This document shows, one piece after another, positions 7,857 to 15,440 of a stretch of 64,000 nt of DNA. The notes beneath the pieces were generated by a model. That model saw only the letters and a program-made list of their open reading frames with translations, was not told the origin of the DNA and searched no databases. Numbering within the stretch: position 1 is the first letter of the stretch; every line of letters starts with the position of its first letter. This DNA is from Planctomycetota bacterium (GTDB lineage: Bacteria; Planctomycetota; MHYJ01; JACQXL01; JACQZI01): contig JACQZI010000017.1 in NCBI GenBank assembly GCA_016207825.1, positions 33,994 to 97,993 on the forward strand, in the 5' to 3' direction. The position numbers and the translations under genes were made by a program.

Positions 7857-9581
7857 ATGAATATACTCAAGAATGAAATAACCAACCTGCTTAAAGGGCA
7901 TGACACCCTGTCAGGAATAAATATCGACTCTGTCCTGGAAAGGCCGCCGGACCGGGCTAAAGGCGATTATGCTTTAGCCTGCTTTTCACTGGCTAAATCG
8001 CTGAAACAAGTTCCTAATAAACTCGCCTCGGATATTGCCTTGCAATTAAAACCTTCGGGCCTCATTGCCTCCATCCAAGCAGAGGGCGGTTATATAAATT
8101 TCAGGGCGGACCCGGTAAAGCTGACGCCCCTTGTCATAAAACAAATTCTTACGGATAAAGAAAAATACGGGACATCCTCTATAGGCGAAGGAAAAACCAT
8201 CGTCATAGATTACTCCTCGCCAAATATCGCCAAGCCCATGGGTATCGGCCACTTGCGCTCAACGGTCATCGGCAACTCTCTCTATAAAATATTCTCCGAG
8301 CTTGGGTATAAATGCATCGGCATAAATTACCTGGGCGACTGGGGCACACAGTTCGGAATGCTTATTGCGGATTACAAGGAAAACAAAAACCTCTATTCCG
8401 AATTTAATTCCGCGTTCCTGTCCGAACGCTATGTCGCTTTTAACGAACGGGCTAAAACCCAGCCGGAGCTCCTGGAAAAAGCGCGTGAGGAATTCAAGAA
8501 ACTGGAATCAATGAATTCGGAAAACATGGAAATCTGGAATAAATTCCGCGCGCTCAGCATTAAGGAATTCCAGCGCATTTATAAATTAATAGGGGTGAGC
8601 TTCGACGATTACTCCGGCGAATCAGCCGTAACCAATATCAACGAAGTGATTGCCCTGATAGAAAACAAGGGTTTGTGCGAAATCAGCGAAGGCGCTTTAA
8701 TCGTCAACATGGAAAAACAAAACTTACAGCCGTGCCTCTTAAAGAAAAGCGACGGCGCCACCCTTTATGCCGCGCGAGACATCGCCGCCGCCATCGGCCG
8801 CCACGATAAATATAAATTCCATAAATTAATCTACGTGGTCGGCGCGGACCAGAAACTCCACTTCCGCCAGTTCTTTAAAGTCCTGGAACTGATGGGCTAC
8901 GAATGGGCAAAGGAATGTGTCCACGTTGAGTTCGGGCTGGTCCGTTTATCCGGTGAAAAAATGTCCACCCGCCAGGGAAAGACCATCATGCTGGAAGAAG
9001 TCCTGAACGAGGCGATTGAAAAATCCAAACAGGTGATTAAATCAAGGCCGCGGGAATTATCCGATAAAATCGCTTCCGCCGACCCCGATGAAATCGCCAA
9101 AGCGGTCGGCATCGGAGCGATTATCTTTAATGACCTTAAAAACAGACGCACGCGGGATGTGGATTTCAACTGGGAACACATTCTCTCATTTGACGGCGAA
9201 ACCGGGCCATACCTGCAATATACCCATACAAGACTGGCAAGCCTCCTGGAAAAAGCCAAACACACCGGTTATAATACGGAAAGCGTTTCGCCGGCAAAAG
9301 CGGAACTCTTGACCGCGGATGAAGAAATATTACTTGCTAAACTCCTGAATGAATTCCCGGAAACCATAGAAAAAGCGGCGAAAAATTTCGAGCCGTCTAT
9401 TCTCAGTAATTATCTTTTGGAACTCTCCTCGGTTTTCAACCGCTTTTACCGTTTCCACAAAGTGATTAACGATTTGGATAAAGATTTGAGTAATGCCAGA
9501 ATATCTCTGGTCCGTTCCTTAAAATATGTTCTGGCAAAAGGGTTAAGTCTTCTCGGAATTAATCCTATCGAAAAAATGTAA
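7857..9581 (+). CDS. argS: Arginyl-tRNA synthetase
   Basis: Charges tRNA-Arg with arginine in the cytoplasm. The 574-residue protein has the N-terminal additional domain (about 1-95), the class I HIGH-type motif in IAKPMGIGHLRSTVIGN, the catalytic core with INYLGDWGTQFGML, the KMSKS-type loop LSGEKMSTRQGKTIML, and a C-terminal anticodon-binding helical domain (YLQYTHTRLASLLEKA..., ending ALGLLGI-like LLGINPIEKM). Length and motif order are standard. No ribosome site precedes the ATG, but a near-consensus promoter lies just upstream. It is followed after 27 bases by the HEAT-repeat lipoprotein. Confidence 0.97.
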   Translation: MNILKNEITNLLKGHDTLSGINIDSVLERPPDRAKGDYALACFSLAKSLKQVPNKLASDIALQLKPSGLIASIQAEGGYINFRADPVKLTPLVIKQILTDKEKYGTSSIGEGKTIVIDYSSPNIAKPMGIGHLRSTVIGNSLYKIFSELGYKCIGINYLGDWGTQFGMLIADYKENKNLYSEFNSAFLSERYVAFNERAKTQPELLEKAREEFKKLESMNSENMEIWNKFRALSIKEFQRIYKLIGVSFDDYSGESAVTNINEVIALIENKGLCEISEGALIVNMEKQNLQPCLLKKSDGATLYAARDIAAAIGRHDKYKFHKLIYVVGADQKLHFRQFFKVLELMGYEWAKECVHVEFGLVRLSGEKMSTRQGKTIMLEEVLNEAIEKSKQVIKSRPRELSDKIASADPDEIAKAVGIGAIIFNDLKNRRTRDVDFNWEHILSFDGETGPYLQYTHTRLASLLEKAKHTGYNTESVSPAKAELLTADEEILLAKLLNEFPETIEKAAKNFEPSILSNYLLELSSVFNRFYRFHKVINDLDKDLSNARISLVRSLKYVLAKGLSLLGINPIEKM

Positions 9582-9608
9582 CTGCATCAAGAAAAGGAGT
9601 TCGACTAA

Positions 9609-11477
9609 ATGAGGAAATTATTATTAACCCTGCTGGGAACGGGATTGTCAATTATCTATTTGGGTTGCGGGTCAACGGCAAGCGAAGTAAAAAAACCGGT
9701 AACGGCAAAAGAACCGCCGCCGGCAACCAAGCAAGCCCAACCGTCGGAGCTCGTTAAAGAAAAACTCTCCTTGATAGAAGAACTCGGCTCTGACGACTGG
9801 GAAACCAGGGAAAAAGCACAGAAAGAACTGGAAAAAATGGGGGAAAAAGCGGAAGGCCAGCTTAAAGAAGCGGCCAAAAGCGCAAACCCAGAAATAAGGA
9901 GCCGGGCCACCCGTATCCTGAAACTTATTGAAACTCAAAAGCGGTGCAAACTTTCCGATGGCTTCTTAAGAGAATTCCCAAATATTTATTATAATATCCT
10001 GGGGCTTTCCCCGGCGGGCAAATATGAACTCTTGGAAGAAGTTGTTTCCAAAGATAAAAACGGGCAGTTGAAATTCATCGGGAAAATCTCGCCCGCCGAT
10101 ATCGCCGTATTGACTGGCGAAATCTTGCGCGAGGACGGCAAAGGGCTAACCGATGACCAGAAAATAAAACTTATCCACACAAACTTATCAAGCGGTTTCG
10201 GGCAGATAAACCAATCCGGCATACATTTGATAAAACTCCTGAAGGATCAGAACACGGAAATAAAACGCCTGGCCATCGAAACAGCAGGCTACATGGGTGT
10301 AAAAGAAGCAATTCCGGAAATCCGGGCTTTCCTAAAAGATCCTGCCGGGATACTGCGCGGCTATGCCGCCAAGACGCTCGGAACGCTGGGCGATAAAGAA
10401 AGCATGAAAGACATCGCCGCGCTCTTAAACGACTCAGAAGCACTCCCTTACGAAGTAATCAACGCGCTGGTCATGCTCGGCGCTAAAGAATATGTAAATG
10501 AAATAAGACCTTTATTAAAAAGTGGTGATTCCTCTGCGCGGGTGGCCGCTGCCGTGGCCATGGGAAATTTTGGAGACAAGGAATCGATTCCTCAGCTTAT
10601 GGAACTGCTTGGTGATTCGTCGGATTCCAGCGTGCCTGCTATGGCGGCCGAGGCACTCGGCAGGCTCGGCCACAAGGAAGCCATCCCGAAAATAATACCT
10701 CTCCTGGGCGCGGAGACATCTGATTGCCGAGAATATTCACTTAGGGCGCTGACCACCCTCAGAGCGTCCGATGCCGTCCCGGAAATAATGAAAAGACTGA
10801 GTGATGAAGACCCCTATATCACCCAGCTTTCCATCCAATCCCTTAAAATTCTCGGTTCTAAAGAGCTTATCCCGAAAATGATTCAAGAGCTACAAAGCAA
10901 CAGCGAGCCTTCCCATCAGGAACCCTACCTAAAAATCGACCTCTTAAACACGTCCGCCCACATGATGGCAAAGGAACTCTTTCCGGAAATAGCCAGTCTC
11001 TTGAAAGATTCAGACAAAACAACCGTCGCCGTAGCGGCTTTTTCGCTTATCAACGCAAATATCGGGATGACCGGCGAGGAAGTCCCGGAAATAACGGAAC
11101 TTCTGAAAAAAGAAAATGTCTCCAGCGCCCAGCTTAACGAAATCTCCGAGCCGGTTTATGGATTCTTCCCGGAATACACCGCGGAAAAAACAGCCGGGTT
11201 ACTATCGGATAAAAGAAAGGCTGTCCGGGCATCGGCCCTCTTAACATTGGGCAACTTAGTCCTAAAAGAATCCACGCCGGAAATAATAAAAATGCTCGGT
11301 GACAAAGAACCACCCGTCCGCGCCACGGCAATTTCCGCCTTATGCAACCTCGAAGCGGTTAACGCCTCGGACTATATCAAAAAGCTTTATTCGGATAGCG
11401 ACCCGGCAATCCGAGCCATGGCAGAACTCGCCATCCAATACTTAAAAACAATCGAGGAACCGCCGCCACAGGAATAA
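9609..11477 (+). CDS. HEAT-repeat lipoprotein
   Basis: A 622-residue exported protein. The signal sequence ends in YLGCG, a usable though not ideal lipobox, followed by a Lys/Pro-rich linker. From about residue 50 the protein consists of repeated helix pairs of the HEAT/PBS-lyase kind (for example EIKRLAIETAGYMGVKEAI, ARVAAAVAMGNFGDKESI, VPAMAAEALGRLGHKEAI), more than ten units through to the C-terminus. Such solenoids are protein-binding scaffolds; no catalytic motif is seen. AAGGAG at 9594-9599 sets the start. It may be cotranscribed with argS, without an obvious functional link. Confidence 0.85.
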   Translation: MRKLLLTLLGTGLSIIYLGCGSTASEVKKPVTAKEPPPATKQAQPSELVKEKLSLIEELGSDDWETREKAQKELEKMGEKAEGQLKEAAKSANPEIRSRATRILKLIETQKRCKLSDGFLREFPNIYYNILGLSPAGKYELLEEVVSKDKNGQLKFIGKISPADIAVLTGEILREDGKGLTDDQKIKLIHTNLSSGFGQINQSGIHLIKLLKDQNTEIKRLAIETAGYMGVKEAIPEIRAFLKDPAGILRGYAAKTLGTLGDKESMKDIAALLNDSEALPYEVINALVMLGAKEYVNEIRPLLKSGDSSARVAAAVAMGNFGDKESIPQLMELLGDSSDSSVPAMAAEALGRLGHKEAIPKIIPLLGAETSDCREYSLRALTTLRASDAVPEIMKRLSDEDPYITQLSIQSLKILGSKELIPKMIQELQSNSEPSHQEPYLKIDLLNTSAHMMAKELFPEIASLLKDSDKTTVAVAAFSLINANIGMTGEEVPEITELLKKENVSSAQLNEISEPVYGFFPEYTAEKTAGLLSDKRKAVRASALLTLGNLVLKESTPEIIKMLGDKEPPVRATAISALCNLEAVNASDYIKKLYSDSDPAIRAMAELAIQYLKTIEEPPPQE

Positions 11478-11508
11478 AACGAAAATAATATAAAACCCTG
11501 AAGTTTTC

Positions 11509-11537
11509 TTGACCTTAAAAAGGTATTCTGTTATAAA
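11509..11537 (+). promoter_or_regulatory. Promoter of pilT
   Basis: TTGACC (11509-11514), 17 bases, TATAAA (11532-11537), followed by a leader with the ribosome site AAGGAG before the ATG at 11582. Confidence 0.65.
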
Positions 11538-11581
11538 CCCTTTTATCAAACAGTGTTAACTATTTAACAAGGAGATAAAAA

Positions 11582-12643
11582 ATGGCGTCATTTGAAGACC
11601 TGCTGGTCCAATTGGTAAAAAGAGGCGGTTCTGATTTGCATATCACGAAAGATTCTCCACCGCGCATCAGGGTGGACGGCAAGTTGGCTCCGCTTGAAGG
11701 CGACAAACTGACTGCCGCAGACTCCCAAAAATTAATCTACGGTCTTCTGGACCCATCCCAGGTTGCCCGTTTTGAAAAGAATAAAGAGCTCGATTTCTCT
11801 TTCGGTATCGAAGGCTTAGGCAGGTTCAGGACGAACGTTTTCATGCAGCGCGGCGCGGTCGGCGCAGTCCTGCGTATCATCCCGACCAAAATAAAAACAT
11901 TCGAGGATTTGGGGCTTTCCCGGCAGGTCTGCGAATCGCTGTGCAACCTGCCCAAAGGCTTGATTCTGGTCACCGGCGCGACCGGCAGCGGCAAATCCAC
12001 CACCCTCGCCGCGATGATTGATTTCATCAACACCACGGATTACGGGCATATAATCACCGTGGAAGACCCGATAGAATTCGTCCACTCGAACAAAAACTGC
12101 CTGGTCAACCAGCGCGAAGTCGGCTCGGATACCAACGAATTCAAAAACGCCTTGAGAACGGTCTTAAGGCAGGACCCGGACGTGGTGCTAATCGGAGAAA
12201 TGCGCGATACGGAAACGACCGAAGCAGCATTGACCATTTCCGAAACCGGCCACCTGACATTCGGGACACTGCATACCAGCGATTGCGTCCAGACCATGAA
12301 CCGTATCATAGATATCTTCCCGGCTTACCAACAATCGCAGATACGGACTCAATTATCCTTTACATTATCAGCCGTATTCTGCCAGCAGTTGTTACCGCGT
12401 GCAACCGGCAAAGGGCGCGTGCTGGCGGCGGAAATCATGCTTGCCAACTCTGCCATCCGCTCGCTCATCCGGGATAATAAGGTACACCAAATTTACTCGG
12501 TCATCCAGACCGCCGGGAAGTCCGGAATGAAGACGATGAACCAGTCGTTATACGAACTCTATAAATCAGGCACGATAAAATATGATACGGCATTGGAATA
12601 CTCAAGCGACCCGGACGATCTGAAACGCCTGATGCAGAAATAA
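11582..12643 (+). CDS. pilT: PilT twitching-motility retraction ATPase
   Basis: Hexameric cytoplasmic ATPase that disassembles the pilus. The 353-residue protein has the N-terminal PAS-like domain (GGSDLHITKDSPPRIRVDG), Walker A GATGSGKST (K138), the Asp box, Walker B in DPDVVLIGEMRD (198-209) and the His box (TGHLTFGTLHTSD). The PilT-type signature near the end, expected as AIRNLIRE, reads AIRSLIRDNKVHQIYS. It has its own promoter, a good AGGAG site and a strong terminator, so it is a single-gene unit apart from pilB (20537) and the pilMNOQ operon. Confidence 0.95.
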   Translation: MASFEDLLVQLVKRGGSDLHITKDSPPRIRVDGKLAPLEGDKLTAADSQKLIYGLLDPSQVARFEKNKELDFSFGIEGLGRFRTNVFMQRGAVGAVLRIIPTKIKTFEDLGLSRQVCESLCNLPKGLILVTGATGSGKSTTLAAMIDFINTTDYGHIITVEDPIEFVHSNKNCLVNQREVGSDTNEFKNALRTVLRQDPDVVLIGEMRDTETTEAALTISETGHLTFGTLHTSDCVQTMNRIIDIFPAYQQSQIRTQLSFTLSAVFCQQLLPRATGKGRVLAAEIMLANSAIRSLIRDNKVHQIYSVIQTAGKSGMKTMNQSLYELYKSGTIKYDTALEYSSDPDDLKRLMQK

Positions 12644-12664
12644 GACAATAAAAAATTAACCCAA

Positions 12665-12695
12665 AACCCCGTTCTCTCGCGGAGCGGGGTTTTTT
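12665..12695 (+). terminator. Rho-independent terminator of pilT
   Basis: Stem AACCCCG (12665-12671) with CGGGGTT (12685-12691), followed by a run of six T, 22 bases after the pilT stop. Confidence 0.85.
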
Positions 12696-12790
12696 CATAT
12701 CTTTAATGAACAACCATACTTATTCCACGCAGATAATATCTTCCAAGCGCCACATCTCCGCCCTCTCCATACAAAACACCAAGGGAGGTG

Positions 12791-13354
12791 TCAGACGACC
12801 TCTGTTCCCGGCATACTTAAACGATGAATCTCGTAACTAGTCCAATGTTTGTATTCTTCAGAATTTGATTGTACCTTCTCGAATTCCGCGGGCGCAACCA
12901 CCACCAACAATTCCCAATGAACCGGCTCATAGGGCGAGGCGGTATTCAAACGCACCTTCTTGTATTCCACTTCCACAAATTCCTCTTTCCAGTTGCGGCC
13001 TGAACCGGAATTGGCCTTCCATTCGACATAAAGGGCTGTCAAGCCCAATTTGCCGGAAAAAGCCTCGTCAAATATATAATACTTGTGCCCGCTCATATCA
13101 GATTTCGGCCTGGATTCTTGCAGGTATTTCTTCAGGACCTCGGCGCGGAAAAAATAAGGCCTTGCCCCGGTATGCCCGAAGGTGTAATATTTGTAAGTGA
13201 CATAACGCTCCACATCCGCACGGTGGAACCGCCAGGCGCGGCCTGCTTTGAATGCCGGTAATTTCCCTGCCTTGGCTAAGCGGTAAACTGTGTGGTTATT
13301 TACCCGCAGGTATTTTGCCACTTCGTCAAGGGTCAATATTTCAGGAAGTTCCAT
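12791..13354 (-). CDS. Excisionase-type HTH DNA-binding protein
   Basis: A 187-residue protein. Residues 1-55 are a MerR-like/excisionase winged HTH (LTLDEVAKYLRVNNHTVYRL, AGKLPAFKAGRAWRF, HRADVERYV). A second part of about 130 residues, rich in aromatic and charged residues, is not recognised. This HTH type is common in phage and element regulators but also in chromosomal regulators. The gene has a promoter six bases before its ATG and a 20-bp direct repeat overlapping the -35 box, which fits autoregulation. It borders two 22-bp repeat arrays and a decayed nuclease/toxin locus. Confidence 0.75.
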   Translation of the reverse strand: MELPEILTLDEVAKYLRVNNHTVYRLAKAGKLPAFKAGRAWRFHRADVERYVTYKYYTFGHTGARPYFFRAEVLKKYLQESRPKSDMSGHKYYIFDEAFSGKLGLTALYVEWKANSGSGRNWKEEFVEVEYKKVRLNTASPYEPVHWELLVVVAPAEFEKVQSNSEEYKHWTSYEIHRLSMPGTEVV

Positions 13355-13360
13355 AATAAT

Positions 13361-13389
13361 ATTATACCAAACCGGACACTATTTAGCAA
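13361..13389 (-). promoter_or_regulatory. Leaderless promoter of the HTH gene
   Basis: On the minus strand TTGCTA (13389-13384), 17 bases, TATAAT (13366-13361). Six bases separate the -10 box from the ATG at 13354. The -35 box lies inside one copy of the direct repeat at 13379-13413. Confidence 0.65.
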
Positions 13390-13413
13390 TATTTTACTCT
13401 ATTTAGCAATATT
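13379..13413 (-). promoter_or_regulatory. Candidate operator: two direct copies of a 15-bp site
   Basis: AATATTGCTAAATAG (minus-strand reading) occurs twice, at 13379-13393 and 13399-13413, exactly 20 bp apart. The gene-proximal copy covers the -35 box of the HTH gene. Autorepression by the HTH protein is an inference from position. Confidence 0.5.
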
Positions 13414-13446
13414 GTACATTAACCCCTACCCTACCTACCCACCCTC

Positions 13447-13754
13447 TGTACGGTAGGGAAGGGCGTTCTGTACGGTGGGGAGAGGTACTCCGTACGGTAT
13501 GGAAGCATACTCTGTACGGTCAGGAGCGGTATTCCGTACGGTATGGAGACACGCTCTATACGGTCAGGAGTGGTATTCCGTACGGTATGGAGGCACACTC
13601 TGTACGGTCGGGAGTGGTATTCCGTACGGTATGGAGGCATACTCTGTACGGTCGGTATGAGTATTCTGTACGGTCAGGAGAATGCACCTGATGGGTATGG
13701 AGAAGTATTCGCTTGGGTATCCGGGCACCTTCGCTATGGAATACTGGGATTCTC
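13447..13754. repeat. 22-bp repeat array 1a (about 14 units)
   Basis: Contiguous 22-bp units without spacers. Eleven clear units (13447-13688) share the core TGTACGGT at their start, and three decayed units follow to 13754. Two unit types alternate, one containing GTACGGTCAGGAGTGGTATTC-like sequence and the other GTACGGTATGGAGGCATACTC-like sequence, so there is also a 44-bp period. A C-rich stretch precedes the array and a short CTCCC-TTG-GGGAG palindrome (13752-13764) follows it. Not coding in any convincing sense. Confidence 0.85.
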
Positions 13755-13790
13755 CCTTGGGGAGGATAGTTTTTTTAACCTGAACCGACC

Positions 13791-13944
13791 CTAGTATAGA
13801 TTAATCCCACCTCTTGTATAGATTACTACCCGTCCTAGTATAGATTACAGCACCCTCTTATAAGGATTATATCCCCCTCTCGTATAGATTATATCTACTA
13901 CCCGCATAGATTGTACTATCCTATTACAGAATATACTCCACCTC
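13791..13944. repeat. 22-bp repeat array 1b (7 units)
   Basis: Seven contiguous units of exactly 22 bp that share a core GTATAGATTA and a C-rich second half. The consensus differs from array 1a, which ends 36 bp upstream; the two arrays are not in phase. Confidence 0.75.
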
Positions 13945-13970
13945 ATCATGGGATATCCATCCGGTATTTG

Positions 13971-14507
13971 TCATACTTTAGAAGAAGTTCTTTCCATGCT
14001 CCGTTCTGTACACCCTTGTAATGGACACGTCGGACAGTAAAACCAGGATTTATAAACCTCACCTAACCGCCCGGTGAGTTTAGCCTCACGCATTATTTTA
14101 ATGGCGTTTTTTAGTTTCTGGATAGCCTTATTTTGCACCTTAACTTTAAAGGTTTTGCCCGGATATTGGACCAATCCATATTTAGGCAATTTATTATAGG
14201 TGGCTTCCACTAAAAGCGCCTAGGCAATTAATTGCATCCGAACCGAACTATAAAGTTTTTTAGGCGGTGCGGCGGATTTAATTTCAACCGGTATGTAATT
14301 TTCGTCTTGTTTGATAACATAATCAGGATAGCCTCTGATAAAGTAACGAGGAGCCGAAAGCATTTTAGCATCTTTTACACTAATTCCTTTATAAACGATT
14401 TCCCCTGCGGGCATATTTGTTTCATTTTGCAAGGCTTTTGCTGAATGCCTTAAAACATACCATATGATAAAAAATAAAAGCGCAATAAATAAGAACCAAT
14501 AAATCAT
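13971..14507 (-). pseudogene. Membrane-anchored Cas4-like PD-(D/E)XK nuclease, catalytic half, interrupted by an amber codon
   Basis: The frame is open from the ATG at 14507 to 13971 except for one TAG at 14222-14220. It encodes an N-terminal transmembrane helix (YWFLFIALLFFIIWYVL), then the nuclease motifs of the Cas4/RecB class: GYPDYVI (Asp), IPVEIKSA (Glu-x-Lys), the Gln-motif QLIA-stop-ALLVEA, where the family normally has Tyr at the stop position, a KYGLVQYPGKTFKV strand, and a C-terminal YCPTCPLQGC with three cysteines. With the N-terminal Cys encoded by the gene just upstream this would complete a Cas4-type iron-sulfur site. Readthrough or a recent nonsense mutation are both possible. 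Confidence 0.7.
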
Positions 14508-14512
14508 CTTGT

Positions 14513-14773
14513 TTATTTAAGCATTAAGAGGATGATAAAAGCTAATAAAGACGAGAGTCCTATAATTAAGAATGCAACCGACCACCGGCTATAGCTCTGT
14601 TCTTTTTTAACGTTATCCTGCTGATGGGCATGGAAGACTTCGCCTTTATGTAATAATTCAAGGTCTGCGGAAATGACACCGGTTCTCCTGAGCCACCAGG
14701 CATGAGGGCAATAAAAGAATTCATTGATTTCTGATGCGCTAACCCATATTTCTTCGCGTTTATCCGGTTCCAT
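14513..14773 (-). CDS. Cas4-like nuclease, N-terminal half with a transmembrane helix
   Basis: An 86-residue protein carrying the opening motifs of the Cas4/Dna2-type nucleases: ISASEINEFFYCPHAWWLRR-like sequence with the first cluster cysteine, and LLHKGEVFHAHQQ with the conserved GxxxH. It then ends in a transmembrane helix (WSVAFLIIGLSSLLAFIILLML). The catalytic half is encoded by the next ORF, five bases downstream in another frame, and that ORF begins with a transmembrane helix. Together they would make a hairpin membrane anchor inserted between motif I and the catalytic Asp. No cas genes or CRISPR array are in the window. Confidence 0.6.
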   Translation of the reverse strand: MEPDKREEIWVSASEINEFFYCPHAWWLRRTGVISADLELLHKGEVFHAHQQDNVKKEQSYSRWSVAFLIIGLSSLLAFIILLMLK

Positions 14774-14815
14774 GATTTTACGATTTATAGTTCGCCCTGT
14801 CGTCCCCAGCTTTAG

Positions 14816-15171
14816 TTATAACCTCATTAATGTTTTGATATGTTTTTGCAATAGAACGAAATGATCTGATTCAAGCATGCCTATTTTAGTTGTCAACTGC
14901 CTTCTATCGATTGCCATTATTTGAAACGGCAATAATACCGACTTCATTTTAAGGCCATTTACAGGTGAGGGCTCAACAGGGAAAGCAAATGGAAAACGAA
15001 GAGCCCCACTTGTTTAGTAAAAGGAATAATTACAATAGTCGGGAGAGTGGAATAATCATCTTCATCCTGAACTATAACAACCGGCCTGGGTCCGCTTTGC
15101 ACATGCGTGTGTTGGTCTTTTGGAGAGGGTAAATTCGCGTAGACAATATCACCATTTTTAAATATCGCCAT
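14816..15171 (-). pseudogene. mazF: MazF/PemK-type toxin gene broken by a frameshift
   Basis: The first frame (from 15171) reads as a MazF-family mRNA endoribonuclease: FKNGDIVYANLPSPK, SGPRPVVIVQDED, LPTIVIIPFTK. It then runs out of frame near 15013-15020, around a run of A. The -1 frame resumes the family's second half (SGALRFPFAFPVEPS, NGLKMKSVLLPFQ, IMAIDRRQLTTKIGML) to a TAA at 14816. One missing base explains it. The result is a toxin truncated before its conserved C-terminal strands, so it is probably inactive. No recognisable MazE antitoxin precedes it; the upstream 85-residue protein occupies that position. Confidence 0.8.
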
Positions 15172-15181
15172 TTGTTATTTC

Positions 15182-15439
15182 TCATCTGGCTTCTTCATAA
15201 AGGCCTAATCCTTCTATTCCAGCCTGTTCTAACCCATGAAATTCTCTTTCGATTTCTTCGTTAATAAAAGGAGGATTTTCACTTATATTATCCGAGCCTG
15301 AATAAACGTAGTTGCTAAGGGGGATTCCAATAAGGTTCTTATCTTTCGTCACTTCAACCACATAAAAGACAATAGAAGGCTGTCCCCACTGGTCAGACCT
15401 TTCTCTCAATGCCGAACTGTTAATTTCTTTGGTTATCAT
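15182..15439 (-). CDS. Small protein of unknown function upstream of mazF
   Basis: About 85 residues from the ATG at 15439. An in-frame ATG at 15454 exists, but GGAGG eight bases before 15439 favours the inner start. The sequence (SALRERSDQWGQPSIVFYVVEV, NLIGIPLSNYVYSG, EEIEREFHGLEQAGIEGLGLYEEA) matches no family I can name. Its position 10 bases before the mazF remnant is that of an antitoxin, but no AbrB/MazE or RHH motif is visible. It abuts the end of the 238-residue upstream gene, so the three form one transcription unit. Confidence 0.55.
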   Translation of the reverse strand: MITKEINSSALRERSDQWGQPSIVFYVVEVTKDKNLIGIPLSNYVYSGSDNISENPPFINEEIEREFHGLEQAGIEGLGLYEEAR

Positions 15440-15440
15440 A

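Noticed and set aside
13431-13794. Several open reading frames on both strands through array 1a, with regular repeats in the protein
   Set aside because: A 22-bp unit leaves every frame open wherever the unit lacks stops and yields a 22-residue protein period automatically; there is no ribosome site or codon bias, and both strands are equally open.
13447-13944. CRISPR array
   Set aside because: The units are contiguous and there are no spacers of unique sequence; 22 bp is the full period; the Cas4-like gene alone is not evidence of a CRISPR system.
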